The notes beneath the pieces were generated by a model. The model saw nothing but the letters and a program-made list of their open reading frames with translations. It was not told the origin of the DNA and did no database searches. From JBJFGR01 sp051892875 (lineage in GTDB: Bacteria; Pseudomonadota; Gammaproteobacteria; Enterobacterales; Succinivibrionaceae), in assembly GCA_051892875.1 (NCBI GenBank), contig JBJFGR010000077.1, forward strand, positions 1 through 12,120: 12,120 nucleotides of DNA. Direction: 5' to 3'. Within the stretch, counting starts at the first letter, position 1. Each line of letters opens with the position of its first letter. This document shows positions 5,986 through 12,120 of this stretch, piece by piece. Made by a program: the position numbers and the translations under genes.

Positions 5986-6633
5986 ATGTCAAATATTATT
6001 AATGCAATTGTAGCGTTAGCTATACTATTTTTAGTTTACTACTGCTCTATAGAAGTAGATTTTTTTCATTTTGCATGGAAGCGAAATGAAATCGATCCTC
6101 TAGCTTTTTATTATGAATTTTTTACAGGTAATTTAACCCATTATAATTTTACACATTTTTCACAAAATGCTGTTGCATTCATTATTATTTGGTTATTATT
6201 CTTCGCTGGATTTGGAGAGAATGTATTAGTAAAGATATTTTCATTTATTTGTTCCGCACTTGCTACTACCCTTGGTGTTTATTTCTTCACTAATGTCGAA
6301 GTATATACAGGATTAAGTGGTGCTTTGCACGGATTAGCATTAACTGCTGGGTTATTAAGGTTACTTACTGAAGGGGACAGAAAAGGTATTATAATTGTTC
6401 TTCTTGTTGTTGGTAAAGTTGCTTTTGAATATTATTATCCTACTTTATCATTTCACGAACTTTCACAACAACTTTATGGAGATGTCTTAAAAATTGAAAG
6501 CTTCTTAGGAAACAAAAATGCATTTAGTTATAATGTTTGTCAAGAAGCTCATATAGCAGGATGTGTAGGTGGTGTTGTAGCTACTGCAATATCTTATATC
6601 TTCTACCTAACAAGACCAAAATTAATCAAATAA
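5986..6633 (+). CDS. rrtA: rhombosortase-like rhomboid family intramembrane serine protease
   Basis: Rhombosortases are rhomboid-type membrane proteases that cleave the C-terminal GlyGly-CTERM tail of secreted proteins, often cargo of type II secretion. The product has 215 residues with about six hydrophobic segments. The catalytic serine motif YTGLSGALHG (107-116) has Ser-111. The form GLSG..HG is typical of rhombosortases rather than GlpG (GLSGVVYAL). The catalytic histidine would be His-189 in QEAHIAGCVGG (186-196). The N-terminal half has the usual rhomboid 'HFSQNAVAF' block (57-65), matching 'HLLLNL'. AAGGA (5975-5979) overlaps the stop of the H-NS-like gene, and the start follows it by nine bases, so both are on one mRNA. 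No GlyGly-CTERM substrate gene is visible in this window. Confidence 0.82.
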   Translation: MSNIINAIVALAILFLVYYCSIEVDFFHFAWKRNEIDPLAFYYEFFTGNLTHYNFTHFSQNAVAFIIIWLLFFAGFGENVLVKIFSFICSALATTLGVYFFTNVEVYTGLSGALHGLALTAGLLRLLTEGDRKGIIIVLLVVGKVAFEYYYPTLSFHELSQQLYGDVLKIESFLGNKNAFSYNVCQEAHIAGCVGGVVATAISYIFYLTRPKLIK

Positions 6634-6665
6634 AATTGAATTTATTTTGATTAAACTTTATAACA

Positions 6666-6692
6666 AAGGGAATCTCACAGTGAGATTCCCTT
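6666..6692. terminator. bidirectional terminator between rhombosortase gene and pyrF
   Basis: A perfect 13-bp inverted repeat, AAGGGAATCTCAC (6666-6678) and GTGAGATTCCCTT (6680-6692), is centred on one base. Read on the minus strand it ends CCCTTTGTTAT, a fair intrinsic terminator for the pyrF operon. On the plus strand the T-run is weaker. It sits between two converging genes. Confidence 0.7.
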
Positions 6693-6804
6693 GATCTCTG
6701 ACCTTTTATATTTTTATGTTTGGCGAAAAATATAACGGAATATTCTGCTATTTTTGTAGTATTTTTACTTAAAATTTTTTAAGTGCAATAAATAATAAAT
6801 ATTT

Positions 6805-7509
6805 TTAAAAATTAATATCTTGATTAATTTCTGTTAATACTTTTATAGGATCTTCAGCTTGTGTAATAGGTCTACCTATAACCAAATAACTTGAACCATT
6901 AACTATAGCATCTTTTGGAGTTACAATTCGTACCTGATCACCTACATCAGCACCCTTTGGACGTATTCCTGGTGTTACAAGTTTAAAAGGTTCACAAAAA
7001 TGCTCTCTAAGCATTACAGCTTCCTGGGCACTACAAACAACACCATCTAGACCTGTATTTGCCGCTAATGAGGCTAATCTATATACTTGATCCTTAATAG
7101 GAGTTTCAATACCTATCGCAGATAATTGTTCTTGGTCCATGCTTGTTAATACGGTTACTGCTGTAAGCAAAGGTCTTTTTTGTCCAAACATACTGATACT
7201 CTTAGCAGCAGCTTCCAACATCTTAGGACCGCCTAAAGCATGAACGTTTACCATCCAAACTCCTAAATCTGCTGCGGAAGCTACAGCTTTAGCTACTGTA
7301 TTTGGAATATCATGAAATTTTAGATCCAAGAAGATATCAAAACCTTGATCTTGAAATTTTTTAACTAAAATTGGACCAAAACGAGTAAACATCTCTTTAC
7401 CAATTTTTAAACGACATAAATCTGGTCGTAATTTTTCAACTAAAGCCTCAGCTTTTTTTTGCTCATCAAAATCAAGTGCAACAATAACTTTAGGATCAAT
7501 ACCATTCAT
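6805..7509 (-). CDS. pyrF: orotidine 5'-phosphate decarboxylase
   Basis: This cytoplasmic enzyme decarboxylates orotidine monophosphate to UMP, the last step of de novo UMP synthesis. The product is 234 residues (E. coli 245, the difference being a shorter N-terminus). It has Asp-13 in IVALDF and Lys-35 in RLKIGKEMF. The signature DIFLDLKFHDIPNT (58-71) holds the catalytic Asp-62, Lys-64 and Asp-67. Phosphate-binding blocks LVTPGIRPKG and YLVIGRPITQA follow near the C-terminus, including the conserved Arg of IGRP. VWMVNVHALGG and CSAQEA also match E. coli closely. A GGA lies nine bases before the ATG. It follows lapB by 22 bases in the order known from E. coli, so it is likely the last gene of the lapAB operon. 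Confidence 0.97.
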   Translation of the reverse strand: MNGIDPKVIVALDFDEQKKAEALVEKLRPDLCRLKIGKEMFTRFGPILVKKFQDQGFDIFLDLKFHDIPNTVAKAVASAADLGVWMVNVHALGGPKMLEAAAKSISMFGQKRPLLTAVTVLTSMDQEQLSAIGIETPIKDQVYRLASLAANTGLDGVVCSAQEAVMLREHFCEPFKLVTPGIRPKGADVGDQVRIVTPKDAIVNGSSYLVIGRPITQAEDPIKVLTEINQDINF

Positions 7510-7531
7510 AATAAAACATCCACTTAAAATA

Positions 7532-8701
7532 TTATCTTCTTAAATATACAGAAGGCTTCATTGTATCCCAACAATGACAACCAGGACATTGCCAAAACAA
7601 TATATTTGATTTAAAGCCACAATGTTCACATATATAACGAGAACTTTTTGCTTTATAAACATCAACTAAATCACTTAACACAATAAACTTTTCTCGATCT
7701 TTTTCTGAAATTTCATTTATTCGATATTTAAAAATTTTTGAAAAAAGATCATAACTAGGTTCATCTTTTAATTCTTTAAGTAAAAAATCTAAAGCAACTT
7801 GAACTGATTCTGTTTTTTCAAGTAAATCACTTATTGATAAAACAATATTAGGATTTTTATTCTTTTCGTGCCATCTTTTTAAAATTTCAAGTTTTTTTGA
7901 TAAATCACTTTTATCTTCTGAAAAACATTTATTAAAAGGTGTTAATGTTAAAGAAATCATTTCAGGATTGGCTTCTGAGAGCTTATCAAAATACTCTATT
8001 GCCTGATTATATTTTTTTAATTCTACAGAAAGTTTTCCAAGATTTAATAAAGCCCTAACACACTTTACATCTACATGAATAGCCTTCTTAAAGAAAATTA
8101 TTGCATTATCAAAATCTTGAATATTAAAAGCTGTTTTACCTAGTTCACAATAATATTGAGCTTCTACCTTTTTATAGTCATCTGATAAAAATTGACCAAA
8201 CTTTTCAATAACTACTAATGCTTTATTCCATTCTTTTTCTTGCTGATAAATCTTAACCAGCATTTCTACCACTAAACTTTTATCAAAATTGTATTTCAAC
8301 AATTCATACAAAATTTCTTCAGCTTTATCAAGTAGACCAACTCTTCTAAAATCTTTTGCTAATTCAAATAATGCAAGAGAACGCTGTGAAGGTTCAATTG
8401 AAGTATCGCTAATTACCGTTTTATGAAATTTTATAGCCCTATCTATTTCACCTCGTTGCCGCAGTAAAGCCCCTAAAGCAATACTTTCTTCAAAAGTTAG
8501 ATTATTTTCACCATTATAAAAATTGATAAATTCATCTACAGCTTTATCTTTATCTCGATGCAAAAAGAAACCTAAACCTTTAATAAAACTACTTAATCTT
8601 TCTGTCCTTTTATTGTTATTAATAGAATCAACTTTATGGCTACCCATATAATAACCATAAAATGCTGCTAATGGTAATAACAAAAACAAAAACTCAAGCA
8701 T
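7532..8701 (-). CDS. lapB: lipopolysaccharide assembly protein B (TPR protein)
   Basis: LapB (YciM) is an inner-membrane-anchored TPR protein. In E. coli it brings LpxC to the protease FtsH and so limits lipopolysaccharide synthesis. With the ATG at 8701 the product is 389 residues, exactly the E. coli length. A TTG two codons upstream is possible but not needed. The N-terminus MLEFLFLLLPLAAFYGYYMG is the membrane anchor and matches 'MLELLFLLLPVAAAYGWYMG'. About nine TPR-like helical repeats follow. The C-terminus carries the rubredoxin-like metal site with Cys-358, Cys-361, Cys-372 and Cys-375 (CEHC and CPGC). No Shine-Dalgarno precedes the ATG. lapA stops 14 bases upstream, so translation is probably coupled to lapA. 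Confidence 0.95.
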   Translation of the reverse strand: MLEFLFLLLPLAAFYGYYMGSHKVDSINNNKRTERLSSFIKGLGFFLHRDKDKAVDEFINFYNGENNLTFEESIALGALLRQRGEIDRAIKFHKTVISDTSIEPSQRSLALFELAKDFRRVGLLDKAEEILYELLKYNFDKSLVVEMLVKIYQQEKEWNKALVVIEKFGQFLSDDYKKVEAQYYCELGKTAFNIQDFDNAIIFFKKAIHVDVKCVRALLNLGKLSVELKKYNQAIEYFDKLSEANPEMISLTLTPFNKCFSEDKSDLSKKLEILKRWHEKNKNPNIVLSISDLLEKTESVQVALDFLLKELKDEPSYDLFSKIFKYRINEISEKDREKFIVLSDLVDVYKAKSSRYICEHCGFKSNILFWQCPGCHCWDTMKPSVYLRR

Positions 8702-8715
8702 ATACAAAAATTATT

Positions 8716-9072
8716 TTATTGTTCAGAAGTTGTATTATTAGGGAGTTTTTGAGTATCGTCAACAACATCTAAGTTTTTGGGATTTAACTTTAATTCTAAT
8801 TCATCAATTTTTCTTTGTAAATTTTTTGTTCTGTTAAACAAAATATGTGATTTTAATGCTAATTTAATTACCAACCATAACCACAATATTGAAGCAAATA
8901 TAAAGCCTACAAGAAGAGATAAACCAAAAACAGCAGCTAAAGTTAAATTAATTTTATCTACAACATAATCAACAGTAACTATTTCTGAATTAACATACGC
9001 TACTAATACACCACAAACACTTACAATAAAAATAAATAATAAGTAAATAAAAAAACTTATTTTCTTTAACAT
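8716..9072 (-). CDS. lapA: lipopolysaccharide assembly protein A
   Basis: LapA (YciS, DUF1049) is a small inner membrane protein encoded with LapB and helping in its envelope role. The product is 118 residues (E. coli 102). It has two hydrophobic segments (about 5-27 and 43-69) and a charged segment (about 81-97, LQRKIDELELKLNPK) that should form a short coiled coil, as in E. coli 'RKIKRLENQL'. A polar tail of about 20 residues follows. TAGGGA, with AGGG at 9079-9082 six bases from the ATG, is a good ribosome binding site and fixes the start. It is the first gene of the probable lapA-lapB-pyrF operon. Confidence 0.9.
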   Translation of the reverse strand: MLKKISFFIYLLFIFIVSVCGVLVAYVNSEIVTVDYVVDKINLTLAAVFGLSLLVGFIFASILWLWLVIKLALKSHILFNRTKNLQRKIDELELKLNPKNLDVVDDTQKLPNNTTSEQ

Positions 9073-9590
9073 ATTAATCCCTATGCTTCATTTATCATCT
9101 AAAGACTTTTATAGATTATACTATATCTTATGAGTTACATGCGATACTTTTAACTTTATTTGTTATTTCCGATTATACTTAGGATTACCAAAGATAGTTC
9201 TACCACTAATAGTATATAATTCATTAAATTAATAATCTATATCCTACAGCACATTATAGCGTGATATGGAAGCTGATTCTATTTCCATAATATTCGCTGA
9301 ATTGAGTGTAATCTATAAAGATATTTTATTTATGCCTAATTAGACTTATTTTTTTTTGCATCATTTATTATTTACAGTAGTTATTACTCTATACATATAA
9401 ATTAAATACCACATTTAAGAGCTATAGAATAATCTACCGAAATTATACTATAAACTTATATTTATGCAACATTCAAATAAAATTGTAAAAATAATATTGA
9501 ATCCATTAGACCTTCAAAAACTTTTATAAACCTGAAAATTTTTATAAATACCGACTAATTTTAATTTTCTTTATAATTACTTCTTTAAAT
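9073..9590. other. gene-free interval between lapA and ihfB
   Basis: This AT-rich stretch has no frame I can defend. The minus strand shows a stop-interrupted frame around 9290-9140 (pieces ITLNSANIMEIESASISR and YTISGRTIFGNPKYNRK). The plus strand shows another (pieces LGLPKIVLPLIVYNSLN and DMEADSISIIFAELSVIYKD). At most one can be a gene relic, and neither is recognised. The only clear sites are the candidate -10 near lapA and the ihfB terminator that bounds the interval on the right. Confidence 0.5.
9115..9120 (-). promoter_or_regulatory. possible -10 element for the lapAB-pyrF operon
   Basis: A perfect TATAAT on the minus strand lies about 43 bases before the lapA start. No good -35 is seen 16-18 bases upstream (CGCATG region). 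No heat-shock type sigma32 promoter, as described for E. coli lapAB, was recognised. Confidence 0.35.
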
Positions 9591-9616
9591 AAAAAAGAGG
9601 TTAACACCTCTTTTTT
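9591..9616. terminator. intrinsic terminator of ihfB
   Basis: AAAAAAGAGGT (9591-9601) and ACCTCTTTTTT (9606-9616) form a perfect 11-bp stem with a four-base loop and T-runs in both directions. It begins 35 bases after the ihfB stop. Confidence 0.85.
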
Positions 9617-9651
9617 CCAATAAATACATTTAATTATACTACTTTTGTAGA

Positions 9652-9936
9652 CTAAGCATTTGGGTTTAATCTATCTGACAAACCCTTACCTACTCTAAAT
9701 TGAATAGCTCTCTTACTTGCTAGCTCATGAATTCTATCTGTTTTTGGGTTATAAGCTTTTCTAGCACCTATAACCTTAGTAGCAAATGTTCCAAAATTTC
9801 TAATTTCAATTCTTTTATTACAATCTAATGCTACTGTTAGTAATCTAGAAATATCATCTACTGCACCACTAATTTCTTCAACACTTATATCGGTTAACTT
9901 TGACGAAAGATTATTTACAAATTCTGAACTTGTCAT
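9652..9936 (-). CDS. ihfB: integration host factor subunit beta
   Basis: IHF beta pairs with IHF alpha to bend DNA sharply at specific sites, acting in recombination, replication and transcription. With the ATG at 9936 the product is 94 residues, the same as E. coli IhfB. It begins MTSSEFVNNL, where E. coli has MTKSELIERL. RIEIRNFGTF (42-51) matches 'RIEIRGFGSF', and Pro-64 in NPKT, the residue that intercalates DNA, is in the same position. I preferred this start over an upstream in-frame ATG at 9975 because of the family length and AAGAG seven bases upstream (9944-9948). The C-terminal part is more divergent than usual (ELASKRAIQFRVGKGLSDRLN), so an HU-like protein cannot be fully excluded. 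Position directly after rpsA supports ihfB. Terminators on both sides suggest it is transcribed alone. Confidence 0.88.
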   Translation of the reverse strand: MTSSEFVNNLSSKLTDISVEEISGAVDDISRLLTVALDCNKRIEIRNFGTFATKVIGARKAYNPKTDRIHELASKRAIQFRVGKGLSDRLNPNA

Positions 9937-10031
9937 AATAAAACTCTTCTTATTTATATAGTTATTGTTGTACAAAGCATACTCTTCTATGAGTAATTAA
10001 TATTTTCTCTTATAAAGTGTATTTTGGTAAA

Positions 10032-10057
10032 AAAAGGAGACCAATAAGTCTCCTTTT
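10032..10057 (-). terminator. intrinsic terminator of rpsA
   Basis: On the minus strand AAAAGGAGAC (10057-10048), a six-base loop and GTCTCCTTTT (10041-10032) form a 10-bp stem running into seven or more T residues. It begins 23 bases after the rpsA stop and separates rpsA from ihfB. Confidence 0.85.
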
Positions 10058-10080
10058 AGGATAATTTAAACTAGATTAAA

Positions 10081-11757
10081 TTATTCACCTTTAGCAGCTT
10101 TGAAAGCTTCCATCATTGCATTTGTACTGCTTTCAACTTCTTTGTTGTTTTGATTGATAGCTTCAATTGCAGCCTTTTCTTCAGCTTCATTCTTTGCACG
10201 AATTGACAAAGTTATCTGACGAGTCTTGCGATCAACTCCTGTATACTTAGCTTCTACTTCAGAGCCTACAGCAAATGCAGCTACTAAATCATCAATACGT
10301 TCACTTGAAGCATCAGCAGCACGGATGTAACCTTCTACACCATCACCTAAATCTACAACAATACCCTTGCTATCTACAGACTTAACAACACCCTTTACAA
10401 TAGAGTTCTTCTTATTTAAGTCTTGGAACTTAGAAATAGGATCGTCTTCTAACTGCTTAACACCTAAAGAAATACGTTCACGTTCTGGATCAACAGAAAT
10501 AACAACAGCAGTGATTTCATCACCTCTCTTGTACTTCTTAACAGCTTCTGAACCTTCTTCAGTATGGCTTAAATCAGTTAAGTGTACTAAACCGTCAATA
10601 CCACCTTCTAAACCAATAAAGATACCGAAATCAGTGATACTCTTAATCTTACCAGTTACCTTATCACCTTTAGCATGTGTTTCATTGAACTGCTGCCATG
10701 GATTTGGTTTACATTGCTTTAAGCCTAAAGAAATACGACGACGAGTTTCGTCAATTTCTAATACCTTAACCTTAACCTTATCACCTAAGTTAACAACCTT
10801 AGTTGGGTGAATATTCTTGTTAGTCCAATCCATTTCAGAAACATGAACTAAACCTTCAACACCTTCTTCGATTTCAACAAAACAACCATAATCGGTTAAG
10901 TTTGTTACAACACCTTCAATTTCAGTGTCCTTTGGATAACGAGCTGCAATGTCTAACCATGGGTCTGAACCTAACTGCTTCAAACCTAAAGATACACGAT
11001 TACGTTCTTTATCAAACTTAAGAACCTTAACCTTAATCTTATCACCCTGGTTAACAATTTCAGAAGGGTGCTTAACACGCTTCCATGCCATATCTGTGAT
11101 ATGTAATAAACCGTCAACGCCACCTAAATCAACAAATGCACCGTAATCAGTTAAATTCTTAACTGTACCTTCAACTTCCTGACCTTCTTCAAGATTTGCA
11201 AGAACTGCAGCACGATCTTCAGTAGAACCGTTTTCCATTACAGCGCGACGAGAAACAACTACGTTATTACGCTTCTGATCTAACTTAATTACCTTGAATT
11301 CTAATTCTTGATTTAATAAATCATCAGATTCATGAACTGGATGAGTATCAACCAATGAACCAGGTAGGAATGCACGAATACCATCAACAGAAACAGTAAA
11401 ACCACCCTTTACCTTACCATCTATTAAACCAATAACAAGAGCTTGTTCATTGAAAGCTTGTTCCAACTTAGCCCAAGATTCAAAGCGTTTTGCTTTTTCA
11501 CGTGAAAGAACAGTAGTACCAGTACCATCTTCAACACTTTCTAAAACAACATCAACTGTATCACCAATTGTTACAGTTAATTCACCTGCGTTGTTCTTGA
11601 ATTGATCTGAAGGAATCTGAGCTTCTGATTTTAAACCAGCATCAACCCAAATAACATCATTTTCGATTCTTACAACAGTACCTTTAACAACTTCACCAGC
11701 CTTTGGTTGGTTACTTTCTGAGCTTTCAAATAATTCAGCAAATGATAATTCTGACAT
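10081..11757 (-). CDS. rpsA: 30S ribosomal protein S1
   Basis: S1 binds mRNA on the 30S subunit and unfolds it for initiation, especially where no strong Shine-Dalgarno is present. The product is 558 residues (E. coli 557) with six S1 domains at about 20-88, 104-173, 190-261, 275-348, 362-435 and 449-521. Domains 3 to 5 carry the clearest RNA-binding pattern: LTDYGAFVDL, LTDYGCFVEI and ITDFGIFIGL. Domains 1 and 2, which hold S1 to the ribosome, are more divergent, as usual. The start MSELSFAELF matches the family, and the ATG has only a weak AAGAAA-like site upstream, as is normal for an autoregulated rpsA. Its GC content and codon choice are visibly higher than those of its neighbours, fitting strong expression. 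cmk, upstream in E. coli, is absent here. Confidence 0.98.
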   Translation of the reverse strand: MSELSFAELFESSESNQPKAGEVVKGTVVRIENDVIWVDAGLKSEAQIPSDQFKNNAGELTVTIGDTVDVVLESVEDGTGTTVLSREKAKRFESWAKLEQAFNEQALVIGLIDGKVKGGFTVSVDGIRAFLPGSLVDTHPVHESDDLLNQELEFKVIKLDQKRNNVVVSRRAVMENGSTEDRAAVLANLEEGQEVEGTVKNLTDYGAFVDLGGVDGLLHITDMAWKRVKHPSEIVNQGDKIKVKVLKFDKERNRVSLGLKQLGSDPWLDIAARYPKDTEIEGVVTNLTDYGCFVEIEEGVEGLVHVSEMDWTNKNIHPTKVVNLGDKVKVKVLEIDETRRRISLGLKQCKPNPWQQFNETHAKGDKVTGKIKSITDFGIFIGLEGGIDGLVHLTDLSHTEEGSEAVKKYKRGDEITAVVISVDPERERISLGVKQLEDDPISKFQDLNKKNSIVKGVVKSVDSKGIVVDLGDGVEGYIRAADASSERIDDLVAAFAVGSEVEAKYTGVDRKTRQITLSIRAKNEAEEKAAIEAINQNNKEVESSTNAMMEAFKAAKGE

Positions 11758-11782
11758 AAAATATTTTCTTAAATAAAATTAG

Positions 11783-11835
11783 CCACTTCACATCATGTAA
11801 AGAGGAGTTAAAAACAAACCATCACCGTCCATGGT
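11783..11835 (-). promoter_or_regulatory. rpsA leader with two hairpins, possible S1 autoregulation site
   Basis: The transcribed leader can form two hairpins. The first (11835-11818) has stem ACCAT/ATGGT with an eight-base loop GGACGGTG. The second (11805-11783) has arms CCTCTTTACA and TGTGAAGTGG, a three-base TGA loop, one wobble and one U-U mismatch. They are separated by a U-rich single strand and followed by an AU-rich stretch to the start codon. E. coli rpsA translation is controlled through leader hairpins separated by AU-rich single strands, so the same logic is likely. That is inference from layout. Confidence 0.5.
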
Positions 11836-11862
11836 AATAGCAAATAAATAAAAAGTTGTAAA

Positions 11863-11891
11863 ATTATAATCAAAAAGCAATTAAAGTGCAA
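11863..11891 (-). promoter_or_regulatory. sigma70-type promoter of rpsA
   Basis: On the minus strand TTGCAC (11891-11886) and a perfect TATAAT (11868-11863) are separated by exactly 17 bases. Start would be near 11856, giving a leader of about 100 nt that contains both hairpins. Confidence 0.6.
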
Positions 11892-12120
11892 TTATTAAAT
11901 TAATTTTACAGCAATTACATACAAAAATTAACAAACTATAAAGTTATACTTAAATCTACAAAGAAATTAACTCAAGATTTTCTCTTAATTTAAGGGAATC
12001 TTGATTGACCTATCTGAGTTATTGAATTTATTGATTTTAGATATAATAGATTCAGCTAAATTATAAACTCAAGTTTCCCACTTAAATTAGATGGAAAACA
12101 ACATACCAACCTAGATTCTA
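11892..12120. other. gene-free right edge
   Basis: No gene is supported here. The minus strand is open for about 20 codons at the extreme edge (12119 to about 12060) without recognisable content. A TATAAT occurs on the plus strand at 12042-12047 with no good -35. cmk or another usual rpsA neighbour is not present within these bases. Confidence 0.5.
11973..12003. repeat. imperfect hairpin upstream of rpsA
   Basis: CAAGATT (11973-11979) pairs with AATCTTG (11997-12003). Pairing extends inward on the plus strand through wobbles to CTTAA/TTAAG. T-rich sequence follows on the minus strand (AGTTAATTTCTTTG). It may be the terminator of a gene beyond the right edge that reads toward rpsA. Confidence 0.35.

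Noticed and set aside
8777..8968. 63-codon plus-strand open frame inside lapA
   Set aside because: It is antisense to lapA, whose own frame has matching family features and a good ribosome binding site.
9937..9975. N-terminal extension of IhfB from the upstream ATG at 9975
   Set aside because: The 13 extra residues (MYNNNYINKKSFI) have no counterpart in the family, and the downstream ATG gives the exact E. coli length with a ribosome binding site.
10367..10810. 147-codon plus-strand open frame opposite rpsA
   Set aside because: It mirrors the S1 repeats; its repeated PSTPP/KPSIPP-like pieces come from the antisense of conserved S1 motifs.
10949..11146. 65-codon plus-strand open frame opposite rpsA
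   Set aside because: Same cause as the larger antisense frame: it is the complement of an S1 domain.
12042..12047. plus-strand TATAAT as a promoter leading out of the window
   Set aside because: No acceptable -35 stands 16-18 bases upstream and no gene is visible downstream.

Overview
The window looks like chromosomal DNA of a very AT-rich gammaproteobacterium. Three things support this: the block rpsA-ihfB-lapA-lapB-pyrF in the E. coli order, a CvpA and a LapB close to the E. coli lengths, and a 4.5S-type SRP RNA. An H-NS-like protein beside a rhombosortase, together with the low GC, would fit an aeromonad relative such as Succinivibrionaceae. That last step is inference and is not settled by the sequence.

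Left part (1-2533). The last 19 codons of an unidentified plus-strand gene are followed by about 600 bases without an intact gene. This gap holds a badly decayed transposase of the IS1634 type (about 180-418). cvpA (minus) and a YohJ/YohK-type lrgA-lrgB pair (plus) follow, divergently arranged.

Middle part (2534-6804). The SRP RNA gene lies upstream of an AAA-ATPase-like protein that lacks the usual C-terminal nuclease region and has an altered Walker B motif. A HAD-IB phosphatase-like gene follows 22 bases later. On the minus strand lies the 3' half of a nitrate/taurine-type ABC ATPase, joined to the intact 5' end of a different small gene, apparently a deletion scar. An H-NS family gene and a rhombosortase gene then form a tight plus-strand pair. 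It is preceded by a possible 10-residue leader peptide and closed by a strong bidirectional hairpin.

Right part (6805-12120). All genes are on the minus strand: rpsA, ihfB, lapA, lapB and pyrF, read from right to left. rpsA has a good promoter candidate, a leader of about 100 nt with two hairpins, and its own terminator. ihfB also has its own terminator. lapA-lapB-pyrF look like one operon with gaps of 14 and 22 bases. The 579-base gap between ihfB and lapA holds no gene I can defend.

I found no CRISPR array, tRNA, rRNA or intact mobile element. The most interesting places are the H-NS/rhombosortase unit with its leader ORF, the altered AAA protein, the rpsA leader, and the two decayed loci.
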